From: Planctomycetota bacterium
GTDB lineage: Bacteria; Planctomycetota; Planctomycetia; Planctomycetales; Planctomycetaceae
Reading direction: 5' to 3'
NCBI GenBank assembly: GCA_023429275.1
Contig: JAEYWB010000031.1
Span: 1 to 11,964 of the forward strand
DNA length: 11,964 bases
Shown here piece by piece: positions 1 through 7,475 of this stretch (the first letter of the stretch is position 1; every line of letters begins with the position of its first letter). Below the pieces are notes generated by a model. The model was not told the origin of the DNA, did not search any database, and saw only the letters and a program-made list of their open reading frames with translations. A program made the position numbers and the translations under genes.

Positions 1-2370
1 GTTCGACGCCATCGAGTTGACGTTGTCCGTCAGGTCCTTCCAGGTCCCGGCGACGCCGAGCACCTGGGCCTGACCGCCGAGCTTCCCTTCGGTCCCGACC
101 TCGCGGGCGACGCGGGAGACTTCCGACGCGAATCCGTTGAGCTGGTCGACCATCGTGTTGATCGTGTTCTTCAGCTCGAGGATTTCGCCACGTACGTCGA
201 CGGTGATCTTTCGCGACAGGTCTCCCCTGGCGACGGCGGTCGTCACGTCGGCGATGTTTCGCACCTGCCCCGTCAGGTTCGACGCCATCGAGTTGACGTT
301 GTCAGTCAGATCCTTCCAGGTCCCGGCGACCCCTTCCACCTCGGCCTGGCCTCCGAGCTTTCCTTCGGTCCCGACCTCGCGGGCGACGCGCGACACTTCG
401 GACGCGAAGGCGTTGAGCTGGTCGACCATCGTGTTGACAGTGTTCTTCAGCTCGAGGATTTCCCCCTTCACGTCGACGGTGATCTTCTTCGACAGGTCCC
501 CCTTGGCGATGGCGGTCGCCACGTCGGCGATGTTTCGCACCTGCCCCGTCAGGTTCGAGGCCATCGAGTTCACGTTGTCGGTCAGGTCCTTCCAGGTCCC
601 CGCCACACCTCGGACCTGGGCCTGGCCACCGAGCTTGCCGTCGGTTCCGACTTCGCGGGCGACGCGGGTCACTTCCCCGGCAAACGAGTTGAGCTGGTCG
701 ACCATCGTGTTGATGGTCAGCTTCAGCTCGAGAATCTCTCCCTTGGCGTCGACGGTGATCTTTTTCGAAAGGTCGCCGTTCGCCACGGCGGTCGCCACGA
801 CGGCAATGTTTCGCACCTGCCCCGTGAGGTTCGAGGCCATCGAGTTCACGTTGTCGGTCAGGTCCTTCCACGTTCCCGCCACGCCGGGGACCGCCGCCTG
901 CCCCCCCAGTTTTCCTTCGGGGCCGACCTCGCGGGCGACGCGCGACACTTCCGACGCGAAACCGTTGAGCTGGTCGACCATCGTGTTGACGGTGTTCTTC
1001 AGCTCGAGGATCTCCCCTTTCACGTCAACGGTGATCTTGCGGGAGAGGTCCCCTCGGGCGACGGCGGTCGTCACGTCGGCGATGTTCCGCACCTGCCCGG
1101 TGAGGTTGTTCGCCATCGAGTTGACGTTGTCGGTCAGGTCCTTCCACGTCCCGGCGACCCCTTCCACCGCCGCCTGACCGCCGAGCTTGCCTTCTGTCCC
1201 GACCTCGCGGGCGACGCGGGAGACTTCCGAGGCGAACGCATTGAGGCGGTCGACCATCGTGTTCATCGTGTTCTTGAGCTCGAGAATCTCCCCCTTCACT
1301 TCCACGGTAATCTTGCGCGAGAGGTCTCCGCGGGCCACCGCCGTCGTCACGTCAGCGATATTTCGAACCTGTCCGGTCAGGTTCGAGGCCATCGAGTTCA
1401 CGGAGTCTGTCAAATCCTTCCACGTTCCCCCGACGCCGGGTACGAGCGCCTGCCCGCCGAGCTTCCCTTCCGAGCCGACCTCGCGGGCGACGCGGGTCAC
1501 TTCCGAGGCAAAGCCGTTCAGCTGGTCGACCATCGTGTTGATGGTGTTCTTCAGCTCGAGGATTTCCCCCTTCACGTCGACGGTGATCTTGCGAGAGAGG
1601 TCGCCCCGCGCGACCGCCGTCGTCACATCGGCGATGTTTCGGACCTGGCCGGTGAGGTTCGAGGCCATCGAATTCACGGAGTCGGTCAGGTCCTTCCACG
1701 TTCCGGCGACGCCGGGGGCTTCCGCCTGACCACCGAGCTTTCCTTCCGTCCCGACTTCGCGCGCCACACGGGTCACTTCCGCCGCGAAGCCGTTGAGCTG
1801 GTCGACCATCGTGTTGATGGTCTCCTTCAGCTCGAGGATCTCCCCTTTCACGTCGACGGTGATCTTGCGCGAGAGGTCGCCACGGGCCACGGCGGTCGTT
1901 ACCGCGGCGATGTTCCGGACCTGTGCGGTCAGGTTCGACGCCATCGCGTTGACGGAGTCGGTCAGGTCCTTCCAGGTCCCCGCGACACCGGGGACCACCG
2001 CCTGTCCGCCGAGCCGGCCGTCGGTCCCCACCTCGCGCGCCACGCGGGTCACTTCCGAGGCGAACGACCGGAGCTGGTCGACCATCGTGTTGATCGCCTC
2101 CTTGAGCTGGAGGATCTCCCCGCGGACGTCGACGGTGATCTTCTTCGAGAGGTCGCCGTTCGCCACGGCGATCGTCACATCAGCAATGTTTCGAACCTGC
2201 GCCGTCAGGTTCCCCGCCATCTGGTTCACCGACTCGGTCAGGTCCTTCCAGACCCCGGATACCCCCTTCACCTGGGCCTGTCCGCCGAGCTTCCCTTCGG
2301 TTCCGACCTCGCGGGCGACGCGCGTCACTTCCGACGTGAACACCGTGAGCTGGTCGATCATCGTATTGAC
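1..2370 (-). repeat. Tandem 276-bp HAMP-coding repeats
   Basis: The same coding block recurs exactly every 276 bp. The anchor (reverse complement CATCGTGTTGA or a close variant) begins at 151, 427, 703, 979, 1255, 1531, 1807, 2083 and 2359, giving eight full periods and a ninth cut by the window edge. The spacing has no indel. Copies in the centre (about 979-1807) are very similar in DNA, while the gene-proximal copy (2085-2370) has diverged most ([15 protein letters not shown]). This pattern fits expansion by unequal recombination within the gene. Confidence 0.93.
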
Positions 2371-2931
2371 CAGCCGGGCCGAACGGAGGAACTCCCCCTT
2401 AAGCGGGGTGCCGTCCACCTCGAGCTCCATCGACTGTCCGAGGTCTCCCTTGGCGACCGCACCGATTGTTCGGGCGACTTCCGTCGTCGGACGGACAAGG
2501 TCGTCAATGAGCGTGTTGATCGACTGCGACCGCACGGCCCACCCCCCGCCGGCGAGCGGGAGCGACAGCCGTTGCGTCAGGCGTCCCTCTTTACCGACGG
2601 TGACGGCCAGTTGCTGAATCTCCGCAGTGATCCGGTCCTCCTGCGAGACAGCCTGGTTGAAGGCTTCCGCGATCCGGCCTTCCATGCCGTCCCACTCGAT
2701 CGGGAGACGGACGGTGAAGTCCCCATCGCGGAACGCGGCCATTGCGGAGAAGATCCGCCCCAGGCGGTTGTTGAATTTCCCTTCGCCCAGGCCGGGTTCA
2801 TCGAGCCCGATGGTTCCGGTCCCGTTCGCCCCGGTGACGTCTGACGAAGAGACGTCTGACGAAGAGTCGTCGGTTCCGTCCGTCGGAGAGTCGAGGAAGA
2901 GGGTCTCGCCGAGCGCGGGCTTGTCGGACAT
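1..2931 (-). CDS. Multi-HAMP signalling protein, probable (hybrid) sensor histidine kinase, N-terminal part
   Basis: Open frame of 977 codons from ATG at 2931 running off the left edge, so the C-terminus is missing. After an acidic, Ser/Asp-rich head (residues 1-50) comes a HAMP-like stretch (about 58-190, with GDF and KGDL motifs), then tandem 92-residue units anchored on N-T-M-V-D-Q-L. The anchor Met falls at residues 191, 283, 375, 467, 559, 651, 743, 835 and 927. Each unit carries [31 protein letters not shown] and GDLSRKITV motifs. No membrane segment or signal peptide is visible, so it should be cytoplasmic. Tandem HAMP units of this length are known from fungal group III hybrid kinases (Nik1/Os-1) and related bacterial proteins, where they relay a signal to a C-terminal kinase. 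The kinase domains here are inferred, not seen. No strong Shine-Dalgarno precedes the ATG. It is the last visible gene of a probable four-gene operon. Confidence 0.88.
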   Translation of the reverse strand, partial: MSDKPALGETLFLDSPTDGTDDSSSDVSSSDVTGANGTGTIGLDEPGLGEGKFNNRLGRIFSAMAAFRDGDFTVRLPIEWDGMEGRIAEAFNQAVSQEDRITAEIQQLAVTVGKEGRLTQRLSLPLAGGGWAVRSQSINTLIDDLVRPTTEVARTIGAVAKGDLGQSMELEVDGTPLKGEFLRSARLVNTMIDQLTVFTSEVTRVAREVGTEGKLGGQAQVKGVSGVWKDLTESVNQMAGNLTAQVRNIADVTIAVANGDLSKKITVDVRGEILQLKEAINTMVDQLRSFASEVTRVAREVGTDGRLGGQAVVPGVAGTWKDLTDSVNAMASNLTAQVRNIAAVTTAVARGDLSRKITVDVKGEILELKETINTMVDQLNGFAAEVTRVAREVGTEGKLGGQAEAPGVAGTWKDLTDSVNSMASNLTGQVRNIADVTTAVARGDLSRKITVDVKGEILELKNTINTMVDQLNGFASEVTRVAREVGSEGKLGGQALVPGVGGTWKDLTDSVNSMASNLTGQVRNIADVTTAVARGDLSRKITVEVKGEILELKNTMNTMVDRLNAFASEVSRVAREVGTEGKLGGQAAVEGVAGTWKDLTDNVNSMANNLTGQVRNIADVTTAVARGDLSRKITVDVKGEILELKNTVNTMVDQLNGFASEVSRVAREVGPEGKLGGQAAVPGVAGTWKDLTDNVNSMASNLTGQVRNIAVVATAVANGDLSKKITVDAKGEILELKLTINTMVDQLNSFAGEVTRVAREVGTDGKLGGQAQVRGVAGTWKDLTDNVNSMASNLTGQVRNIADVATAIAKGDLSKKITVDVKGEILELKNTVNTMVDQLNAFASEVSRVAREVGTEGKLGGQAEVEGVAGTWKDLTDNVNSMASNLTGQVRNIADVTTAVARGDLSRKITVDVRGEILELKNTINTMVDQLNGFASEVSRVAREVGTEGKLGGQAQVLGVAGTWKDLTDNVNSMASN
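2836..2865 (-). repeat. Perfect 15-bp tandem duplication in kinase linker
   Basis: GACGTCTGACGAAGA occurs twice back to back (2836-2850 and 2851-2865). On the minus strand it encodes the doubled S-S-S-D-V in the disordered acidic head of the HAMP protein. It keeps the reading frame and looks like a slippage duplication. Confidence 0.9.
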
Positions 2932-2996
2932 TCTGAGTTCTCGGATTCGGGGGCCGAAGGGTTCGCGGTGCGGTTCTCTGCGGAGGGAGACCGGGA

Positions 2997-3018
2997 GCGG
3001 CCGGACTGAGGCGGCCGC
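2997..3018 (-). promoter_or_regulatory. GC-only hairpin between membrane-protein gene and kinase gene
   Basis: GCGGCCG (2997-3003) and CGGCCGC (3012-3018) form a perfect 7-bp stem with an 8-nt loop. It starts directly after the stop codon of the upstream minus-strand gene (3020-3022) and lies 66 bp before the kinase ATG. No T-tract follows on the minus strand, so it is not a classical intrinsic terminator. It could be an mRNA processing or stability element, or a partial terminator that lowers kinase expression relative to the upstream genes. The role is inference. Confidence 0.45.
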
Positions 3019-3019
3019 G

Positions 3020-3280
3020 TCACGCTTTTCGTTGTTGAAAATTCTTGTCGATGATTGCGGCCAGGATCGTCAGGATGGCGAGGAACCGGACGATATGGGG
3101 AAAGACCATCCACGGGCTGCCAGACGGGATGAAGCCGCGAAGCCGGCTGAGACCGAACGCGATGAAAGCGAGAGAGAACAGCAGGAAAAGACGGTCATGG
3201 GTATCACGCCAGAACCGCATGAAGACCACGGCGGCGACGAGATTGAACGCCGCAATCATCCCATTGAGAAACAGTTCCAT
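3020..3280 (-). CDS. Small three-helix membrane protein, DUF5985-like (second of pair)
   Basis: Protein of 86 residues with three hydrophobic segments at about 4-23, 29-46 and 58-77. A charged first loop (R-F-W-R-D-T-H-D-R) and the S-R-L-R-G turn resemble the uncharacterised DUF5985 family; the family name is from memory. The ATG at 3280 is preceded by a run of G (GGGGGG) at suitable spacing. The stop of the neighbouring paralogue lies 24 bp upstream, so the two are probably co-transcribed. The two proteins share a common plan (helix, basic loop ending in D/H-R-L-F/L, helix, helix). No catalytic residues are evident. A membrane partner or sensor for the downstream HAMP protein is possible but unproven. 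Confidence 0.82.
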   Translation of the reverse strand: MELFLNGMIAAFNLVAAVVFMRFWRDTHDRLFLLFSLAFIAFGLSRLRGFIPSGSPWMVFPHIVRFLAILTILAAIIDKNFQQRKA

Positions 3281-3304
3281 TGCCCCCCCTCGAGTTGCGC
3301 GCCG

Positions 3305-3562
3305 TCAGCGCGTCTCCCACAACAGGCCGTACAACAATGCGCTCAGCCCCATCAGTGGAATCGCCAGCCTCACGTAGCGCAGGTCGACCGTCGCAATGAC
3401 GTACAGGTCGGTGATGAGAACGATGTTCTCGACAGCGAGCGCGAAGAAGCAGATGGATGCCCAGAAGAGGAGCCGATGGCGCGACTGGACATAGCCGCGC
3501 GCCAGCAGAGCGCTGCACAGGAGAGCCGTCAGAAGGAACAGCACATAGACGCCCAGCGCCAT
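3305..3562 (-). CDS. Small three-helix membrane protein, DUF5985-like (first of pair)
   Basis: Protein of 85 residues with hydrophobic segments at about 3-22, 29-52 and 63-83, separated by R-G-Y-V-Q-S-R-H-R and by the acidic-polar stretch D-L-Y-V-I-A-T-V-D-L-R. Its layout matches that of the next gene, so they appear to be a duplicated pair. The ATG at 3562 has AGGAAG about 7 bp upstream, inside the end of the winged-helix gene. That gene's TAA (3566-3564) is separated from this ATG by one base, which implies translational coupling. It resembles DUF5985 proteins, which have no established function that I know of. Confidence 0.82.
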   Translation of the reverse strand: MALGVYVLFLLTALLCSALLARGYVQSRHRLLFWASICFFALAVENIVLITDLYVIATVDLRYVRLAIPLMGLSALLYGLLWETR

Positions 3563-3563
3563 G

Positions 3564-3950
3564 TTACGGCTTCCTTAGGCGGAATGCCTCGGCAAACGCC
3601 TGCGCGGCGGAAGTCGAAGGGGGGCGGGAATAAACCATCCGAATGAGCGTGACCGGCATGTGATTGTCGAGCTCAATGAGCTCCTTGATCAACAGGTCGA
3701 ATTCGGCAGCCCGAGGATGATAACGAAATGTCGGTCGCTCGCCCGCGTGCTGGCTGGCAAAGCCGAGCCGAGCCATCTTCTCGAGCTCGCGGGACGTGAC
3801 CTCCGGCGTGAATCCGACCGTCCGAGCCATCTCTGACTCGGTCCAATCCTGGCCCGGATTCTTCGCGAGCGCGAGAAGCACGCGCAGCGTGTCGATCGAG
3901 TCGATGAACGCATCGATGAAGATCTTCACTTCTGTCGATGGCTCCCCCAA
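3564..3950 (-). CDS. Small winged-helix DNA-binding-like protein
   Basis: Protein of 128 residues if started at TTG 3950, which has GGAAGG 7 bp upstream; a GTG at 3929 is the alternative (121 residues). A long first helix (F-I-D-A-F-I-D-S-I-D-T-L-R-V-L-L) leads into a helix-turn-helix (about 36-62, W-T-E-S-E-M-A-R-T-V-G-F-T) and a short wing with R-Y-H-P. A helical tail (Q-A-F-A-E-A-F-R-L-R-K) follows. The fold looks like a MarR/ArsR-style winged helix, but no metal-binding cysteines are present. It heads the operon of two membrane proteins and the HAMP protein, so it may regulate that operon or be a signalling output. The frame stays open upstream to 4388, but that extension has no protein-like composition. 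Confidence 0.72.
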   Translation of the reverse strand: MGEPSTEVKIFIDAFIDSIDTLRVLLALAKNPGQDWTESEMARTVGFTPEVTSRELEKMARLGFASQHAGERPTFRYHPRAAEFDLLIKELIELDNHMPVTLIRMVYSRPPSTSAAQAFAEAFRLRKP

Positions 3951-4506
3951 CGGACCGCCTTCCGAATATCCGCCCAAGTGGCGGTTGCAGACCCCCGACA
4001 GCTTCGCCGAGGCCCCGCTGGACTGAATTTGAGGGCGAGCCGCTCGACCTCGCCCGACGGAACAATGATCCAGAATCAACCACCCTGATTGATCATCCAC
4101 CAACGTATCCGCTCGCTTGGCGTCCAGTGCCTTGTGCGCACCGCTGCACACCCCGCTCGCATCGCGTTCAGACCGTAAAGCAACATAGATACCGGCTCGC
4201 CCTTTTCTTGCCGCGACCCGGCTCACACCATCAAGACAGTGACGTGACAGGGTATTTCCTGTCTCTTCGACCGGGAAAAACCTTGCTGGCCGATTCACAG
4301 ATTCTTTTCCGGAGCCGGTCTGTTCAGGGCGAAATGTCGACTCTTTGGAAAGATGGGAGTTGTGGGGTAACCTCGCCGCGTGCAGCATTCCGCGCCACTT
4401 GTTCCGATCGAATCGAAGCGCCTCACCGCACCGAATCTGCCGAAAAGACTATTGAGTTTTCCGGTCCGCACCGCGGACTCAGGGGTCTTCACGGGAGAGT
4501 CGGGCA
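3951..4506. promoter_or_regulatory. Divergent intergenic region, 556 bp
   Basis: No convincing gene is seen on either strand. It should hold the promoters of the winged-helix operon (leftward) and of the thioredoxin-like gene (rightward). Two short perfect dyads are present: GACAGG/CCTGTC with a 6-nt loop (4246-4263), and GTCCGC/GCGGAC with a 3-nt loop (4464-4478). The latter sits 28 bp before the ATG at 4507. No sigma-70-like -35/-10 pair stands out enough to call, and no tRNA or riboswitch pattern was recognised. Confidence 0.4.
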
Positions 4507-4965
4507 ATGAAGGCGGTCCTCGGCGGCTTGGCAGTAACATTAGGGTTGGTGGCGATGACGGCGGCGACCTGGGGAAGCGGCCCCGAAAAGTCGCCGGTCT
4601 CCTGGCAGGCCGATCTGCAGGCGGCCCACAAGGTCTCCCTCCAGCAGAATAAGCCGATGCTTCTCGTCTTCGGTGCCGACTGGTGCACCTACTGCAAGAA
4701 GCTCGAAAGCCAGACGCTCGGCAATCCGCAGCTCGCCAAGTACATCAACATGAACTTCGTGCCGGTGCACATCGACGTCGACGCCGAGCCCCGGGTCGGC
4801 GAGATCCTCGAAGTGAAGTCGCTCCCCTGCACCATCGTCCTGACGCCGGGGGCCGACCTTCTCGGCCGCTACGAAGGCTTCTGCCAGCCAGGCCAGATGT
4901 ACCAGAAGCTCACCGCCGCGCAGAAGCTCCACCAGGAAGTCCAGCAGACCAGCGGCCGCAAGTAA
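4507..4965 (+). CDS. Secreted thioredoxin-fold protein
   Basis: Protein of 152 residues. A hydrophobic N-terminus (K2, then about 4-20, with a small-residue region T-A-A near 18-20) looks like a cleavable signal peptide, so the protein probably acts outside the cytoplasmic membrane. The thioredoxin active site is W59-C60-T-Y-C63-K-K in F-G-A-D-W-C, and the cis-proline loop is S-L-P107-C108-T. The mature part is about 130 residues, a single thioredoxin domain. Most thioredoxins have Thr or a hydrophobic residue beside the cis-Pro, so Cys at 108, and another Cys at 126, are unusual. The CxYC-K-K signature is typical of DsbD-gamma/thiol-disulfide exchange proteins. GGGAGAG lies about 9 bp before the ATG. 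It is monocistronic, with a terminator 36 bp downstream. Confidence 0.88.
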   Translation: MKAVLGGLAVTLGLVAMTAATWGSGPEKSPVSWQADLQAAHKVSLQQNKPMLLVFGADWCTYCKKLESQTLGNPQLAKYINMNFVPVHIDVDAEPRVGEILEVKSLPCTIVLTPGADLLGRYEGFCQPGQMYQKLTAAQKLHQEVQQTSGRK

Positions 4966-5000
4966 CTCCTGCTTCCCGACACCACCGAAGGCCGCGATCG

Positions 5001-5031
5001 CCCGCCGCCAGCTCCGTGGACGGCGGGTTTT
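5001..5031 (+). terminator. Intrinsic terminator of the thioredoxin-like gene
   Basis: CCCGCCG (5001-5007) pairs with CGGCGGG (5021-5027); an inner CCA/TGG can extend the stem with one bulged A. TTTT follows directly at 5028-5031. It lies 36 bp after the stop at 4965 and 22 bp before the convergent protease stop. There is no A-tract on the left side, so it works mainly for the plus strand. Confidence 0.7.
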
Positions 5032-5052
5032 CGCTTTGGCGGACATCGGACC

Positions 5053-6054
5053 CTACCCGGCCGGGACCGTCACCGACGTCAGAGCATCGTCCCGGATCAC
5101 CGTCAGCTCGTAGGCGGTCCCCTGGGGAATCAGCACCAGCAGCCGATGCAGGTCGTCGATCGTTTCGACGACCCGGTCCTGCAGGGCGACGATGATGTCC
5201 CCGGTCTGCAGCCCGACCTTCTGGGCGAGACTGTTCGGAGCGATCTGGACAACCTGAACGCCGGTCGCACCAAGCAGGTCCAGCTCCCGGATCTGCCATC
5301 GCGAGAGCGGGACAACTCCGGCCGAGATCCCGAGCTGCCGCCGGCGGACCTGCCCGTGCAAGAGGATCTCGCGGGTCACCCACTCGGCGGTATTCGACGG
5401 AACCGCAAAGCCGATCCCCTGCGCCATGGCGATGATCGCCGTGTTGACGCCGACGACCCGCTTCCGGGAGTCCACAAGAGGCCCTCCGGAGTTGCCGGGG
5501 TTGATCGGCGCGGCGTGCTGGATGATGTCTTCGATCAGCCGCCCGTCCTGCGCTCGCATGCTCCGCCGCAGCGCACTGACGACGCCCGTCGAGACGGTCG
5601 ACTGCAGACCGAGCGGGCTCCCCATCGCAATGACGAGCTGGCCGACACGCAGGGCGTTCGAATCACCGAGGCGGGAATACGGCAGGTCGCTCGCGACAAG
5701 GCGGATCAGCGCGAGATCGGTCGCCGGGTCGTCGCCGACCACTCGTGCGGGGATCCGGTCCCCCTCGGCGGTTTCCGCCAGAAGCTCGCTGCGACCATCG
5801 ACGACATGGCTGTTCGTCACGGCGAAACCGTCCGGCGTAATCAGGAAGCCGGAGCCCGCGCCGCCGCGGGTGTTCGCCGCTCCGCGGACGCTGATCACCG
5901 CGGGAGAGACGCTGTCGACAACGTCGATCACCGCCTGCGAGTAAGCATCGAGGACATCGAGGTCCCCTGCCGCCGGCTTCATGCTGCCGGACGGAATCGA
6001 GGGGCCGATATGTTCAGCGCCGTCACCGGCGAGAAAATCAAGAGAGGAGTTCAT
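5053..6054 (-). CDS. HtrA/DegP-like S1C serine protease with one PDZ domain
   Basis: Protein of 333 residues. The trypsin-like domain (about 38-215) shows the complete catalytic triad: His83 in T-N-S-H-V-V, Asp113 in A-T-D-L-A-L-I, and Ser189 in N-P-G-N-S-G-G-P-L. A single PDZ domain (about 235-330) follows, with G-V-Q-V-V and V-G-L-Q-T-G-D-I-I motifs. No signal peptide or membrane anchor is visible: the N-terminus is polar (M-N-S-S-L-D-F-L-A-G). It is therefore probably cytoplasmic, unlike classical periplasmic DegP/DegS. Residues before the active-site loop read I-Q-H-A-A-P-I-N, where most HtrA proteins have I-Q-T-D-A-A-I-N. ATG 6054 has AAAGGG about 7 bp upstream. Expected role: quality control or regulated proteolysis. 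It is divergent from the M20 hydrolase and convergent with the thioredoxin gene. Confidence 0.93.
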   Translation of the reverse strand: MNSSLDFLAGDGAEHIGPSIPSGSMKPAAGDLDVLDAYSQAVIDVVDSVSPAVISVRGAANTRGGAGSGFLITPDGFAVTNSHVVDGRSELLAETAEGDRIPARVVGDDPATDLALIRLVASDLPYSRLGDSNALRVGQLVIAMGSPLGLQSTVSTGVVSALRRSMRAQDGRLIEDIIQHAAPINPGNSGGPLVDSRKRVVGVNTAIIAMAQGIGFAVPSNTAEWVTREILLHGQVRRRQLGISAGVVPLSRWQIRELDLLGATGVQVVQIAPNSLAQKVGLQTGDIIVALQDRVVETIDDLHRLLVLIPQGTAYELTVIRDDALTSVTVPAG

Positions 6055-6280
6055 CGAATGACCCTTTCGGAATGTCGCGGTCCTTCCGGCAGGGATTCAT
6101 CGCCGCCGCACGCGGAACGCGAGTTAAGGGGTGCACAGAATCATACGCGCGCGGCACGCGCGGAAAGCCCCGATCACGCTCGTTCGCTGGGAACTGCCTC
6201 GCGAACTAGACTGGCGGGGAGACTGGACGCCCCGGGAAGCGGGAGTCACAGATGGCCGGACGAAGAGAGGAGCAACAGGA

Positions 6281-7459
6281 ATGGTCAGCGGGAATCTATT
6301 GGCTGCTTCACGGGAGATCGCCGACTGGATCCGGGATCTCCGCCGAAAGTTCCACGCCCGTCCTGAGATCGCCTTCGAGGAGGAAGAGACGAGCCGCCTC
6401 GTCCGCCAGACGCTCGAGGAGCTCGGCATTCCCTACGAGTACCCGATCGCGAAGACCGGTGTCGTCGGCCGGCTCGGGAATGGCAACGGACCTTGCGTCG
6501 CTCTTCGGGCGGACATGGATGCCCTCCCCATCCAGGAAGAATCGGGTGTTCCGTTCGCGAGCGAGATCCCGAACCGGATGCATGCCTGCGGTCACGATTG
6601 CCACACCGCCATGCTTCTGGGGGCGGCAAAGCTCCTCAAGGCCCGCGAGGCGGAGATCAATGGCACCGTCAAGCTTGTCTTCCAGCCGGCTGAAGAAGGA
6701 GCGAACGGCGGCCTCGTGATGTGCAACGAAGGGGTTCTCGAGGGCCCCAAGGTCGAAAAAATGTTCGGCCTGCACGTCTGGCCGTACATGCCGGCGGGAA
6801 TGATCGGCGGGAGAGCGGGGGTCCTGCTGGCGTCGGTCGACCAGTTCGACATTGTCGTCACCGGCCGCGGGGGACACGCGGCGATGCCCCATACGACGAT
6901 CGATCCGGTCGCCACCGCGGCGAAAATCGTCTGCGAGCTGCAGACGATCGTTTCCCGCGAGATCAATCCGTTCGATCCCGCCGTCCTGAGCGTGACGGCG
7001 ATCCATGGCGGCGAGGCGTTCAACGTCATTCCCGGGACGGTCGATCTCAAGGGGACGATCCGGGCTCTGGCCCCCTCCGTCATGGAGCATCTTCAGAAGC
7101 GGATCCGCGAGATCGCCGAGAGCATCGCGGCTGCGAACCGCTGCACCGCGAAGGTCGATTTCGGCGAGACCGTGATCCCACCGACGGTGAACGATCCGGA
7201 GGTCTGGGAAACAACCCGTCGCCTCGGCCAGCAGCTCGTCGGCGAGGCGAACGTCCACGAAGTCCCCGCGGTCATGGGGGGCGAGGACTTTTCGTTCTAC
7301 GCCCAGCGGGTCCCGGCCTGCTTTGCCGTGATCGGCGTCGGCACGCCGGGGCGGGAAGCGTTCGGGCTTCACCATCCGAAGTTCAACCCCGACGAGAACG
7401 GCCTGCCGGTCGGTGCGGCGCTGCACGTCGCCTTTGCCTTCGAGGCCTTGAAGCGGTAA
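6281..7459 (+). CDS. M20-family metal-dependent amidohydrolase (hippurate hydrolase/aminoacylase-like)
   Basis: Protein of 392 residues, normal for the M20D (AmhX/HipO/ILR1-type) family. Motifs run in order: L-R-A-D-M-D-A-L-P-I-Q-E (75-86), H-A-C103-G-H105-D-C-H-T-A, F-Q-P-A-E138-E139-G, G-L-H165-V-W-P and G-L-H364-H-P-K-F. Cys103, His105, Glu139, His165 and His364 match the usual dinuclear metal site, and Glu138 the catalytic base. The insert lid domain (about 182-295) contains V-T-G-R-G-G-H-A-A-M-P-H. The family removes acyl or aryl groups from N-acylated amino acids; the exact substrate cannot be read from sequence. ATG 6281 was chosen because AGAGGAG lies just upstream and the family alignment begins at S-R-E-I-A-D-W-I; the frame is open further upstream but looks non-coding. 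chrA follows after 16 bp. Confidence 0.94.
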   Translation: MVSGNLLAASREIADWIRDLRRKFHARPEIAFEEEETSRLVRQTLEELGIPYEYPIAKTGVVGRLGNGNGPCVALRADMDALPIQEESGVPFASEIPNRMHACGHDCHTAMLLGAAKLLKAREAEINGTVKLVFQPAEEGANGGLVMCNEGVLEGPKVEKMFGLHVWPYMPAGMIGGRAGVLLASVDQFDIVVTGRGGHAAMPHTTIDPVATAAKIVCELQTIVSREINPFDPAVLSVTAIHGGEAFNVIPGTVDLKGTIRALAPSVMEHLQKRIREIAESIAAANRCTAKVDFGETVIPPTVNDPEVWETTRRLGQQLVGEANVHEVPAVMGGEDFSFYAQRVPACFAVIGVGTPGREAFGLHHPKFNPDENGLPVGAALHVAFAFEALKR

Positions 7460-7475
7460 TCGAGCCCCCCTCAGT

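Noticed and set aside
1..2370. CRISPR-like periodic repeats
   Set aside because: The period is 276 bp and the whole unit is conserved coding sequence in frame, not short repeats with unique spacers.
137..2617. Long plus-strand open frames (346, 180 and 274 codons) across the HAMP array
   Set aside because: They mirror the minus-strand repeats exactly every 276 bp and give low-complexity Ser/Arg/Thr-rich products. They are antisense shadows of the HAMP gene.
3951..4388. Upstream extension of the winged-helix frame to 4388
   Set aside because: The added about 146 residues have no protein-like pattern or recognisable domain, while a TTG with a good Shine-Dalgarno sits at 3950.
4482..4492. GGGGTCTTCAC shared by the leaders of the thioredoxin gene and the oxidoreductase gene (11728-11738)
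   Set aside because: An 11-bp match is expected several times by chance in 12 kb, and the distance to the start codon differs (15 versus 21 bp).
6148..6162. CGCGCG-GCA-CGCGCG hairpin between the protease and M20 genes
   Set aside because: It is a short self-complementary GC run in a GC-rich region with no T-tract or conserved position; chance is likely.
6131..6280. Fifty-residue N-terminal extension of the M20 hydrolase
   Set aside because: It is rich in Arg and Trp with no family similarity, and a good ribosome binding site precedes ATG 6281, where the family alignment begins.
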